From CAZHBA01 sp964530225 (GTDB taxonomy: Bacteria > Pseudomonadota > Alphaproteobacteria > UBA6615): 31,525 nucleotides of DNA. Positions 1 through 7,022 of the stretch are shown here, in pieces; the first letter of the stretch is position 1; each line of letters begins with the position of its first letter. The notes under the pieces are model-generated. The model ran no database searches. It was not told the origin of the DNA and saw only the letters and a list, made by a program, of their open reading frames with translations. A program made the position numbers and the translations under genes. The DNA lies in assembly GCA_964530225.1 (NCBI GenBank), contig CAZHBA010000056.1:1-31525 (forward strand), in the 5' to 3' direction.

Positions 1-380
1 GTCTGGTTGGAATCGTCGTCGATCGCCTGCTTGCCCAGGAGAACTAATTCCGGTGATTCCTTATCAACCAACGCCTTGAGCAATTTGGCCACTGCCAGCG
101 GCTCTAAATCTTCGTCGGATTTCACATGGATGCCCCGGTCAGCCCCCATGGCGAGCGCCGTGCGGATGGTCTCCTGGCACTGCTGGACGCCCATGGAAAC
201 AACGATGATTTCGTCGGCGGTACCGGCTTCTTTGAGACGGATGGCTTCTTCGACAGAAATTTCATCGAACGGGTTCATCGACATTTTCACGTTCGCGGTC
301 TCGACACCGGTTTGATCCGATTTGACGCGAATGTTGACGTTGTAGTCGATGACCCGTTTTACAGGGACGAGGATCTTCAT
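1..380 (-). CDS. etfB: Electron transfer flavoprotein beta subunit, 3' end cut by window edge
   Basis: Only the first 126 codons are inside the window; the gene continues past base 1. The protein starts MKILVPVKRVIDYN and includes the conserved stretch NPFDEISVEEAIRLKE (about residues 36-51), which is typical of EtfB. EtfB pairs with EtfA to form the FAD- and AMP-containing flavoprotein that takes electrons from acyl-CoA dehydrogenases and passes them to ETF-ubiquinone oxidoreductase. It follows the cobalamin adenosyltransferase on the same strand after about 150 bases, a common alphaproteobacterial arrangement, and etfA would be expected just beyond the left edge. The ATG at 380 fits the family N-terminus. 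It is functionally linked to the acyl-CoA dehydrogenase at 24163-25398, although that gene lies far away. Confidence 0.95.
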   Translation of the reverse strand, partial: MKILVPVKRVIDYNVNIRVKSDQTGVETANVKMSMNPFDEISVEEAIRLKEAGTADEIIVVSMGVQQCQETIRTALAMGADRGIHVKSDEDLEPLAVAKLLKALVDKESPELVLLGKQAIDDDSNQ

Positions 381-533
381 GGCTGATATCGCCTGTTATT
401 ATTTGGTTGGAAAAGGTCAGCTTTGTAGCCGGGACATGTGCGTGTTGCGCTGCAAAATGCCAACTGGGTTGGGGCGAGTCAATTATCTATCGTGCGACCA
501 ATGGACCGATCTGCGGCCCGGTTTGCGGCAGGG

Positions 534-1115
534 TCAACGGTTGTCGCCGGGAACCCAAAGAACGTCGGCGGAACCACCATCGTTAAGCTGGCGTGCCAAG
601 ACGAATAAATGGTCGGACAGCCGGTTGATGTACTGCAGTGCGGCAGGGTTGAGGGGTTCGGCCGACGCGAGTTCCACCATCAACCGTTCGGCGCGCCGGG
701 TAATCGTTCGGGCTAGGTGCAGATGGGCCGCCGCCGCGGTGCCACCGGGCAAGACGAACGAGTCTAACGGCACCAAGCCGGCATTAACGGCATCGATTTC
801 GGTCTCCAGGCGCACCACCTGCGCCGGGTCGATACGCAAGGCGTCCTCTTTCTTTGAGGCTGCTCGCGCGTCGCCCTCCGGCGTGCACAAATCGGCACCC
901 AAGTCGAACAGATCGTTCTGCATGCGCGCCAGCATGGCGTCGATATCAGGGTTGTCGCCTGTGTGCAGGCGCGCGATACCGATGACTGCGTTGGCCTCGT
1001 CGACGGTGCCGTAGGCGGCGACACGGCGGTCGTGCTTAGCGACCCGGTCGCCCGATCCCAGTGAGGTTTCGCCGGCGTCGCCGCCGCGCGTGTAGATACG
1101 TGTCAATTCGACCAT
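534..1115 (-). CDS. Cob(I)alamin adenosyltransferase, PduO type
   Basis: A 193-residue protein of normal family length. It transfers the adenosyl group of ATP to cob(I)alamin to make adenosylcobalamin in the cytoplasm. The N-terminal ATP-binding motif is TRIYTRGGDAGETSL (residues 5-19), followed by GDRVAKHDRRVAAYGTVDEAN, the signature of the PduO family. The C-terminal helix carries RTITRRAERL (about residues 135-144), with the conserved Arg-Ala-Glu-Arg. The ATG at 1115 has a GGGAG ribosome-binding site about 8 bases upstream. It sits four bases after the reading frame of the interrupted HIG1-like gene and ahead of etfB, so the three form one likely operon. No cobalamin riboswitch is evident upstream. 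The literature uses several names for this enzyme, so no gene symbol is given. Confidence 0.93.
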   Translation of the reverse strand: MVELTRIYTRGGDAGETSLGSGDRVAKHDRRVAAYGTVDEANAVIGIARLHTGDNPDIDAMLARMQNDLFDLGADLCTPEGDARAASKKEDALRIDPAQVVRLETEIDAVNAGLVPLDSFVLPGGTAAAAHLHLARTITRRAERLMVELASAEPLNPAALQYINRLSDHLFVLARQLNDGGSADVLWVPGDNR

Positions 1116-1119
1116 CGAC

Positions 1120-1320
1120 TCACTCCCGCTCTGACGTCACAAGAAGCAGTATAAACAGCACCACCGCCGGTTCCTGCAATATGACCCGCAAACGCATTAG
1201 TTTGTTGCCCTACTTGGCGTTGAAGTCGCTGCCTCGGGCCATGCCCACGACGCCGGTTAGCAGAACAATCACGACTACTATCAAGCTGCTGGCTAACAGA
1301 ATCAGGATCACATTGTTCAT
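1120..1320 (-). pseudogene. HIG1-domain 'twin transmembrane' protein interrupted by in-frame TAG
   Basis: The frame opens at ATG 1320, encodes 36 residues, meets a TAG at 1210-1212 (codon 37), and then continues in the same frame for 29 residues to TGA at 1120-1122. The first part is a transmembrane helix (ILILLASSLIVVVIVLLTGV) ending MARGSDFNAK. After the TAG the frame reads GNKLMRLRVILQ and then a second hydrophobic segment. HIG1-domain proteins normally read K-Y-GNKLMR at this join, so the TAG most likely replaces a conserved Tyr codon (TAC to TAG). The gene lies just upstream of the adenosyltransferase, where this family is commonly found in alphaproteobacteria. The rest of the frame looks preserved, so the lesion is recent, suppressed, or a sequencing error. 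Reinitiation at the ATG of codon 41 could still make the second helix. Confidence 0.72.
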
Positions 1321-1544
1321 CACCGTGATCATATCCGGCGGCCGGAGCAGTATCTAGCCGGATTAGGGCTTTCTGGTAGCGGTCCCCGGTGGCTTGACCC
1401 TATAGGGGCCTATCGATAGGTTTCGCGCCGTGTTTGCGATACTCCAGATTTGGCGAATTGTTCGCCCGGTGCACGTGCTTGTCCTCGCGCGGCTTCCGGG
1501 ACTGACAACGCTTTTGCCAACCGAATCTGTGGAGTATGCAAACA
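1321..1544. other. Divergent intergenic region with paired palindromes
   Basis: This gap separates the leftward HIG1/adenosyltransferase/etfB operon from the rightward ACT-like/Nudix pair, so it must hold both promoters. It contains two adjacent perfect palindromes: CCCTATAGGG (1398-1407) and CCTATCGATAGG (1409-1420). An inverted repeat ATCCGGC/GCCGGAT lies close to the HIG1-like start. I could not pick convincing -35/-10 pairs. The palindromes may be operator half-sites, but no regulator gene is present to pair with them. Confidence 0.4.
1398..1420. promoter_or_regulatory. Two adjacent perfect palindromes, possible operator
   Basis: CCCTATAGGG (10 bases) and CCTATCGATAGG (12 bases) are both exact palindromes separated by one base. 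They share the half-site CCTAT/ATAGG. They lie between two divergent transcription units, about 80 bases from one start and 125 from the other. This is a plausible site for a dimeric regulator, but it is seen only once in the window and has no experimental or comparative support. Confidence 0.3.
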
Positions 1545-1868
1545 ATGACCTCATCTGATCGTTTCACTGAACCTATGTTGCCCGAATGTACGCGCGCCGA
1601 TGCGGCGCAGACGGCGTGTTTTTCCGGTTACGGCATGGCCGATCCAGGCTTGCTGCCACGGGTTGTCGGTCTGTGGGCGAAGCGGGGTCTGACGCCGACG
1701 TGCTGGCACAGCGCGGTATGCGGGCGCGACGACAGCAAGTTGTATATCGACATAAAGTTGTCGGGATTGAGCTCTGAGCTAGCGACGTAGACCGCCGGGG
1801 AATTATCCCAGATCTGGGACGTGCCCCGGGTACTGATGTCGCTCGACCGCGACCGGGCATCCGCCTGA
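1545..1868 (+). pseudogene. Small ACT-like domain protein interrupted by in-frame TAG
   Basis: The frame from ATG 1545 encodes 81 residues, hits TAG at 1788-1790 (codon 82), and continues without shift for 25 more residues to TGA 1866-1868. Residues from about 35 (GLLPRVVGLWAKRGLTP) look like the start of an ACT-type fold, the motif used in amino-acid-binding regulatory domains. The part after the TAG, GELSQIWDVPRVLMSL, looks like the last helix and strand of the same domain. Gln (CAG) or Tyr (TAC) is a likely original codon. ATG 1545 is preferred over 1536 because the GGAG lies 10 bases before it and only one base before 1536. The frame ends 14 bases before the Nudix gene, so the two probably share a transcript. 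Family assignment is by pattern only and is tentative. Confidence 0.5.
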
Positions 1869-1882
1869 GGGGGCGTAGTACG

Positions 1883-2758
1883 GTGTCGTTGTACGATCAC
1901 ATCGTCGCCTGCAACACCCACGATCTGGGAAGCTTCCGACCTTTTATCGTCGCCGGTAAGCAGGTTGGCTGGATTAGGCACGAACTCGCCCGCAACCTCG
2001 GCCAGTGGCCGGAAATCTCCAATCTGGCTGGCGGTAAGGTCACGCTGCGTGGAAGTATTGGAGATGTTGAAGACCGCACCGCCGCGGTAGCCAAAGTCTG
2101 CGAGGCGCTGGTGGCGCAAAAATTACTGCCGCCCAGCCGCGCCGAACAGTTTCCGGTCATGGCGGCGTTCGGCGACGCGCTATTGATGCGCCTCGACCGG
2201 GTGTGGGTTCCGGCTTTCGGGGTGACGGCCTACGGCGTCCATGTGAACGGTTATGTGGAAACGCCAACCGGTCCAGAAGTGTGGATTGGCGTGCGCAGCG
2301 CCGATAGCCTTGTCGATCCCGGCAAACTCGACAACATGGTGGCTGGCGGCCAACCGGTGGGTCTCACATTGGAAGAAAACGTCATCAAAGAGGCGGCCGA
2401 GGAAGCCTCGGTGCCCGAGGCCTTGGCGCGCCAAGCGCGGCCGGTAGGTGCGTTAAGTTATGCCATGGAATTGCCGGTAGGCCTGCGCCGCGCCGTGCTG
2501 TTCGTTTACGATTTGCACGTGTCCGAAGATTTTCACCCTGTCGATCAAGACGGCGAGCACAGCAGCTTCGAGAAAATGCCGGTGGCGGAGGCGTTGCGGC
2601 TGGTCGACGAGACCGACCGCTTCAAATTCAACGTCAATCTGGTGATTATTGACTTCGCCATTCGCCATGGCGTTCTGACACCTGACCACCGCGACTATTT
2701 GAAGCTGATCCGGGGTTTGAAATTAGGGGCACAGGCCTGCTGTGGCTATCTTCCCTAA
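1883..2758 (+). CDS. DUF4743 / Nudix hydrolase (thiamine-diphosphate-type)
   Basis: A 291-residue protein with an N-terminal DUF4743-like region (about 1-115) and a C-terminal Nudix domain. The Nudix box spans about residues 155-177 and ends VIKEAAEEASV, with acidic residues E170, E173 and E174 in place to bind metal; Lys replaces the usual Arg of the REUXEE core, as is common in this subfamily. Relatives of this architecture, including the Nudix part of yeast Tnr3, hydrolyse thiamine diphosphate and its oxidised forms, so a cytoplasmic role in cleaning up damaged thiamine diphosphate is likely but not certain. The start is GTG at 1883 with a purine-rich GAGGGGG upstream. It follows the ACT-like frame by 14 bases and ends before a hairpin shared with the convergent gluQ. 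Confidence 0.82.
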   Translation: MSLYDHIVACNTHDLGSFRPFIVAGKQVGWIRHELARNLGQWPEISNLAGGKVTLRGSIGDVEDRTAAVAKVCEALVAQKLLPPSRAEQFPVMAAFGDALLMRLDRVWVPAFGVTAYGVHVNGYVETPTGPEVWIGVRSADSLVDPGKLDNMVAGGQPVGLTLEENVIKEAAEEASVPEALARQARPVGALSYAMELPVGLRRAVLFVYDLHVSEDFHPVDQDGEHSSFEKMPVAEALRLVDETDRFKFNVNLVIIDFAIRHGVLTPDHRDYLKLIRGLKLGAQACCGYLP

Positions 2759-2828
2759 GGCGACAGCGATCACGGGTAACCGTTAGTATTTCGTTGGCCA
2801 AGAGGCTTCAACATAAACATATAATAAT

Positions 2829-2857
2829 ACCGCTTTTAGATTTGTGATAAAAGCGGT
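2829..2857. terminator. Bidirectional hairpin between Nudix gene and gluQ
   Basis: A perfect 10-base-pair stem, ACCGCTTTTA (2829-2838) with TAAAAGCGGT (2848-2857), around a 9-base loop. It lies between the 3' ends of two convergent genes. A-rich sequence precedes it and a short TTAATTT follows it, so it can serve as a weak intrinsic terminator in both directions. Confidence 0.65.
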
Positions 2858-2898
2858 TAATTTGCCGTTAGTTCCAATTGACGCCAGGTAAATGTTGG

Positions 2899-3801
2899 CT
2901 ACATCCCCTCGACTGCGGTCGTTAAGCGGGCCAGGTTTTGGATGGCCAATGCCCAAATAGAATCGCCGCTAACACCCTTTTTGCGCATTTCGCGCAAGGT
3001 TAGGGCATTGTCGCGCTTGGCCAGGCGCTTGCCTGCGGGGTCGGTGAGCATCGGCGTGTGATGCCATTCGGGCGTATCGAGACCGAGCAGCGCTTGCAGT
3101 AGGCGGTGCACTTGGGTCGAATCGAATAAATCTTCACCGCGTGTAACCAAGGTAATGCCCTGCGCCGCGTCGTCGACCGTTACCGCCAAGTGATAGCTGG
3201 TGGCGATATCCTTGCGGGCCAACACCACATCGCCCAAGTGCTCGGGCTGCACCTGCTGTTCGCCTTTTATGCGGTCGTGCCAGGTCAGGTCGCCGGCGAT
3301 CTCGATGGCTTTGGCTATGTCAAGCCGCATTGCGTAAGGTGTGCCGGCGTCGATCCGCGCCGTGCGCTCAGGTTCGGCGACAGCGCGGCAAATACCTGGA
3401 TAGATTGGGCCATAGTCGTTATGGCCGTGCGGAGCTCCAGCGGAACTGTTGATCTCGGCGAGGATATCCTTGCGGGTACAAAAACACGGATAGAGCAAGT
3501 TCATTTCCGCCAGGCGGTTTAATGCCGCCCTGTACACGTCGGTTCGTTTGGACTGGTGCATCGCCGGCTCGTTCCAGGTAATACCCAGCCAGTCGAGATC
3601 TTCGTAGATGGCGTCTTCGAACTCGGACTTATTCCGGCTGCCGTCGATGTCCTCGATCCGCAAGAGGAAACGGCCGTTTGGCTGGTCGGCCAGACGCCAG
3701 GCGAACAGTGCTGAATAGGCGTGCCCCAGGTGCAAATAACCCGACGGCGACGGCGCAAACCGGGTAACAATTTCTGAAGTGGAATCAGGACCGGAGATCA
3801 C
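2899..3801 (-). CDS. gluQ: Glutamyl-Q tRNA(Asp) synthetase
   Basis: A GluRS-like enzyme lacking the anticodon-binding domain. It charges glutamate onto the queuosine base of tRNA(Asp). It has the class I motif TRFAPSPSGYLHLGH near the N-terminus, a KRLAKRD version of the KMSKS loop near the C-terminus, and the zinc-site cysteines YPCFC and GICR that mark the GluQ family. Length (about 300 residues) matches. A GTG at 3801 puts the TRFAPSPSG motif about 12 residues from the start, as usual. An alternative TTG at 3840 would add 13 residues, but a TATAAT sequence (3820-3815 on this strand) lies inside that extension, which favours the shorter form and a nearly leaderless message. It is divergent from the glycosylase gene at 3871 and ends with TAG. 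Confidence 0.9.
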   Translation of the reverse strand: MISGPDSTSEIVTRFAPSPSGYLHLGHAYSALFAWRLADQPNGRFLLRIEDIDGSRNKSEFEDAIYEDLDWLGITWNEPAMHQSKRTDVYRAALNRLAEMNLLYPCFCTRKDILAEINSSAGAPHGHNDYGPIYPGICRAVAEPERTARIDAGTPYAMRLDIAKAIEIAGDLTWHDRIKGEQQVQPEHLGDVVLARKDIATSYHLAVTVDDAAQGITLVTRGEDLFDSTQVHRLLQALLGLDTPEWHHTPMLTDPAGKRLAKRDNALTLREMRKKGVSGDSIWALAIQNLARLTTAVEGM

Positions 3802-3870
3802 GTCGGCGCACCAAATTATAGAATTGAGCTCAACTTCCAACTTTCAGCCGAATCACATACCTATCATGCG

Positions 3871-4485
3871 ATGAAAACGCGCAAACGCATAGAAGCCGGA
3901 CTAACAGAGTTGGCGCGCCTCGATCCCCGGATGGGAACACTATGGAAAACGGCGGGAACGCCAGCGCCGCGTGCGCGTAAACCGGGTTATGCCACATTGC
4001 TGCGAATTATTGTCGGACAGCAATTGTCGACCAAAGCAGCTGCGTCGATTTGGCAGCGCCTGGAAGACGCCGGCGTAACCGACGAGCCGGCAAGCCTTCT
4101 CTCCCAGCCAGATCAGGTGTTGCGCGGATTTGGGTTGAGCAGACAAAAGATTGCCTATGGTTGCGGCCTCGCCGAGGCGATTGATGGTGGTGCGTTGAAT
4201 CTGGCCCAGATGGACCGTATGTCCGATGATGATGCTATTACCGCACTTGTTGCGCTAAAAGGTATTGGGCGGTGGAGCGCGGAGGTCTATTTGTTATTCG
4301 CGCTCGGCCGAACCGATATAATGCCGGCCGACGATTTAGCGTTGGTGGTATCGGCTGGCCGTCATTTGGGCGACGGTAGCCGCTGGAGTTCGGCCGAGCT
4401 TCGCACTGAAGCTGAGATGTGGCGGCCGTGGCGTAGCGTGGCAGCGCGGTTACTCTGGCACGCGTACAATATTGAGGCGATATAG
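3871..4485 (+). CDS. DNA-3-methyladenine glycosylase II (AlkA/HhH-GPD family)
   Basis: A 204-residue base-excision repair enzyme that removes alkylated purines from DNA. It has the helix-hairpin-helix LKGIGRWSAE (about residues 129-138), followed by the catalytic region MPADDLAL, where the second Asp (D155) aligns with the AlkA catalytic aspartate. The N-terminal half contains ATLLRIIVGQQLSTKAA, the usual entry to the HhH-GPD fold. It is shorter than E. coli AlkA because it lacks the extra N-terminal domain, as in many alphaproteobacterial homologues. No iron-sulfur cysteines are present. The start ATG 3871 is close to the divergent gluQ. It ends with TAG, 28 bases before the next gene, so co-transcription with the esterase is likely. 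Confidence 0.9.
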   Translation: MKTRKRIEAGLTELARLDPRMGTLWKTAGTPAPRARKPGYATLLRIIVGQQLSTKAAASIWQRLEDAGVTDEPASLLSQPDQVLRGFGLSRQKIAYGCGLAEAIDGGALNLAQMDRMSDDDAITALVALKGIGRWSAEVYLLFALGRTDIMPADDLALVVSAGRHLGDGSRWSSAELRTEAEMWRPWRSVAARLLWHAYNIEAI

Positions 4486-4513
4486 CGTCGAAGACGTGAA
4501 ACAAGGGGACGTC

Positions 4514-5176
4514 ATGCCCGAAAATGCAGGATTGGATGGTCCGTCCTTTGCGCCGGCGTCGGGTGGCCTGGCCAAGCAACTGATAATCATGCTGCACGGC
4601 CTCGGCGCCGACGGTAACGACCTGATCGGACTGGCGCCACTGCTGTCACGGGTATTGCCGAATGCCCAATTCTTGGCGCCGAATGGACCAGAGGCCTGCG
4701 ACACGGCGCCAACCGGCTACCAATGGTTCAGCTTGCAGGACCGTACGCCCACCTGCGTCGAGACCGGCGTGCGGGCGGCGGCGGAGTTGCTCGAAGACTA
4801 TATTGACACGCAACTCAAAGCGCGCGAGATCGACGATAGCAAACTAGCGCTAATCGGCTTTAGCCAAGGCTGTATGATGGCCTTGCATGTGGGTTTGCGC
4901 CGCCATGTCGCGCCAGCGGCGATCCTGGGATACTCCGGCATGCTGGTCGCTCCCGACAAGCTCGAGGCGGAGATTGCCTGTCGGCCGCCGGTGCTGCTGG
5001 TACATGGCGAGGTCGATCCGATCATGCCTCACCAGACGCTCGTGTCGGCGCAGACTGGGCTCAAAAGGGTTGGTGTGGAAGTGCAGACGATTAGCCGGCC
5101 CGATCTCGGTCACAGCATCGACGAAGAAGGCATTCGCCATGGTGCTGCACTGCTGCAAAGAACGTTGACGGTATGA
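4514..5176 (+). CDS. Carboxylesterase / phospholipase family alpha/beta hydrolase
   Basis: A 220-residue cytoplasmic serine hydrolase. The oxyanion region is IIMLHGLGADGND (residues 24-36), the nucleophile elbow is GFSQG (115-119, Ser117), and the rest of the triad is Asp168 in HGEVDPIMP and His200 in LGHSID. This is the acyl-protein thioesterase/YpfH/EstB type, which hydrolyses short- to medium-chain esters, lysophospholipids or acyl-protein thioesters; the substrate here is unknown. ATG 4514 is chosen because AAGGGG lies about 6 bases upstream; an in-frame ATG at 4472 would overlap the glycosylase gene and add residues not typical of the family. Confidence 0.9.
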   Translation: MPENAGLDGPSFAPASGGLAKQLIIMLHGLGADGNDLIGLAPLLSRVLPNAQFLAPNGPEACDTAPTGYQWFSLQDRTPTCVETGVRAAAELLEDYIDTQLKAREIDDSKLALIGFSQGCMMALHVGLRRHVAPAAILGYSGMLVAPDKLEAEIACRPPVLLVHGEVDPIMPHQTLVSAQTGLKRVGVEVQTISRPDLGHSIDEEGIRHGAALLQRTLTV

Positions 5177-5308
5177 CGCTTGCCGCACCGGGCTGGGGCC
5201 CGCTGTCGGGCTACAACACCTTGTGATTGTTATAAACATTTTTGCCCATCGCCCCAAAATCTCTTAGAGTGCCGCCTGACAGTTGCAGGTCGTTCGGGAA
5301 ACCGCCGT

Positions 5309-5869
5309 ATGCAAGCAGTGCTAGAGAGTTGTCCAACGCTCGTACTCAACGCCGATTTTCGGCCGTTGAGTTATTTTCCGTTGTCGGTTTGGCCCTGGCA
5401 GGACACGGTAAAGGCGACCTTGTTGGGGCGGGTCAATACGGTCGCCGAGTACGATCGTGTCATTCGCTCACCGAGCATGGAAATGGCGCTGCCCAGTGTG
5501 GTTTCGCTGAAGGATTATATCAAACCGGCTGACAGGCCTGCCTTTACCCGCTTCAATGTCTTTCTGCGCGACAAGTTTACTTGCCAATACAGCGGTCAGC
5601 GCCTGCCGGCGCATGAATTGACGTTCGATCATGTCATTCCCCGGTCGCGTGGCGGCCGCACTATTTGGGAAAACGTTGTCACGGCGTCGGGCGAATACAA
5701 TTTGCGCAAAGGCAACCGCACACCGGAGCAAGCAGGGTTGAAGCTGCGCCAGCAACCGCGCCGCCCAAACACATGGAAGCTACTGGAAAACGGCCGCTTG
5801 TTCCCGCCCAACTACCTGCACGAAAGCTGGCGCGACTATCTCTATTGGGACACCGAACTTGATCAATAG
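5309..5869 (+). CDS. HNH endonuclease-like protein with lost zinc cysteines
   Basis: A 186-residue HNH-family protein. The core is LTFDHVIPRSRGGRTIWENVV (about residues 105-125), with catalytic His108 and Asn122, followed by YNLRKGNRT. Many relatives have two zinc-binding Cys pairs around the core, CxxC and CxxCN. Here the first reads CQYS (residues 92-95) and the second ASGEYN (126-131), leaving one of the four. The nuclease motif is otherwise intact, so either the fold is held without zinc or activity is reduced. Such proteins are widespread in alphaproteobacteria, usually as single housekeeping-type genes of unknown role. ATG 5309 matches family N-termini (VLNADFRPLSYFPLS); the frame is open further upstream to 5180 but without homology. 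It ends with TAG. Confidence 0.85.
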   Translation: MQAVLESCPTLVLNADFRPLSYFPLSVWPWQDTVKATLLGRVNTVAEYDRVIRSPSMEMALPSVVSLKDYIKPADRPAFTRFNVFLRDKFTCQYSGQRLPAHELTFDHVIPRSRGGRTIWENVVTASGEYNLRKGNRTPEQAGLKLRQQPRRPNTWKLLENGRLFPPNYLHESWRDYLYWDTELDQ

Positions 5870-5960
5870 TATTTTTTAAGCTTAGATTCCGGGCCCTTTA
5901 TCTGTATCAAGAGATTTAGTGAAACCTCTGCACAGCCGGTAGCGGCTGGAGTGTGAACGT

Positions 5961-7022
5961 TTGTATGCTCCCGATAGCCCCATAGGCGCCGGCGACCGCG
6001 CGCCTGATTTTAGCTTGCCCGACCGTAGCGGCGCGCCGATTAATCTCTATACCAGGGTGCGCGGCGGTACGCCGGTAGTGATGTTCTATCCCGATGCTGC
6101 CAGTTTCTCTTCCGAGGCGGCGGCGTTGCAACGTGCCATGGAACGGGTACCGCTAGGCGGGGTGGATCTGTTCGTTGTCGTCCGCGCCTCCGCCGATGCG
6201 TTACCGGAAGTTACGTACGGGACGATATTCGTGGTTGCCGACGCCACTGGGCAAGCGGTGAAATCTTACGGTTTTGCCGCCGACGCGGGGCCGCTAGCGC
6301 TGCGCTTCGACCCCAACTTGCGGCTGACAGCGCTGCGCGCCGCTGGTGCCGAAGCGTTGACGCATTTTGTCGAACGCCATTTAGTACAGGCGGAAACCGC
6401 CGATTCGGGACGCCTGATATCTTCGCTGGCACCGGTCTTGCTCGTACCCCATGTACTCGGCCCGGATCTTTGCCAGGAGCTGATCGACCTCCACCATTCC
6501 GGCGGCAGTCAGGTCAGCACTGTCACCTATAACAAGGACGGCGAGGATGTGCGGGAAGTCTACATGGACCAAAAAAGTCGGTTCGACCATGTCATTACCG
6601 ACAAGGACATGAACCAGCGCCTAACCGAAGCGTTTGGGCGGCGGCTCAGTTTTGAAATCGAAAAAGCGTTCAACTTCCGCGTCGCCGCGCACGACGGTTT
6701 CATCATCACCCGCTATGACGCCGACACCAACGGTCACTTCAGTCTGCACCGCGACAATGTCTCGCCGACGACGGCGCATTTTCGTTTTGCCGTTACCGTC
6801 AATCTGAACTTCGGCGAATTTGAGGGCGGGTGGCTGCGGTTCCCCGAATACGGCCCCGACCTCTATGCACCTGGGATCGGCGGAGCGATCGTGTTTTCGT
6901 GCTCTAATCTGCACGAGGCGATGCCGGTAACCTCGGGTTCGCGCTACACGTTGCTGACGTTTCTGTTCGGCGCTGCTGAAGCGCAGCAGCTCAAACGCGC
7001 GCGCTCACAGCCGGGTGGATAG
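5961..7022 (+). CDS. Redoxin-like domain fused to prolyl-4-hydroxylase-type 2OG-Fe(II) oxygenase
   Basis: A 353-residue fusion. Residues 1-140 look like an AhpC/TSA redoxin (GDRAPDFSLPDRSG, then VVMFYPDAASFS), but the position of the peroxidatic cysteine is occupied by non-cysteine residues and the domain has no cysteine at all. Residues about 155-340 form a 2-oxoglutarate/Fe(II) oxygenase with the metal ligands H263, D265 (LHRDN) and H318 (NLHEAMPV), and the 2-oxoglutarate-binding R328 (GSRYTLL). The oxygenase half should be active; the redoxin half may be a binding or structural module. The protein or small-molecule substrate is unknown. The start is TTG 5961, with GGAG about 9 bases before it; a stop in this frame at 5940-5942 limits any extension. 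A small hairpin, CAGCCG/CGGCTG (5933-5948), abuts this GGAG. Its 3' end overlaps the convergent coq7 by 18 bases. Confidence 0.85.
   Translation: MYAPDSPIGAGDRAPDFSLPDRSGAPINLYTRVRGGTPVVMFYPDAASFSSEAAALQRAMERVPLGGVDLFVVVRASADALPEVTYGTIFVVADATGQAVKSYGFAADAGPLALRFDPNLRLTALRAAGAEALTHFVERHLVQAETADSGRLISSLAPVLLVPHVLGPDLCQELIDLHHSGGSQVSTVTYNKDGEDVREVYMDQKSRFDHVITDKDMNQRLTEAFGRRLSFEIEKAFNFRVAAHDGFIITRYDADTNGHFSLHRDNVSPTTAHFRFAVTVNLNFGEFEGGWLRFPEYGPDLYAPGIGGAIVFSCSNLHEAMPVTSGSRYTLLTFLFGAAEAQQLKRARSQPGG

Noticed and set aside
349..1014. A 221-codon frame opposite the cobalamin adenosyltransferase
   Set aside because: The adenosyltransferase on the other strand has strong motifs; this frame has none.
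2899..3840. TTG 3840 as start of gluQ
   Set aside because: It would put a TATAAT promoter-like element inside the gene and add an atypical N-terminus; GTG 3801 fits the family better, though it is not proven.
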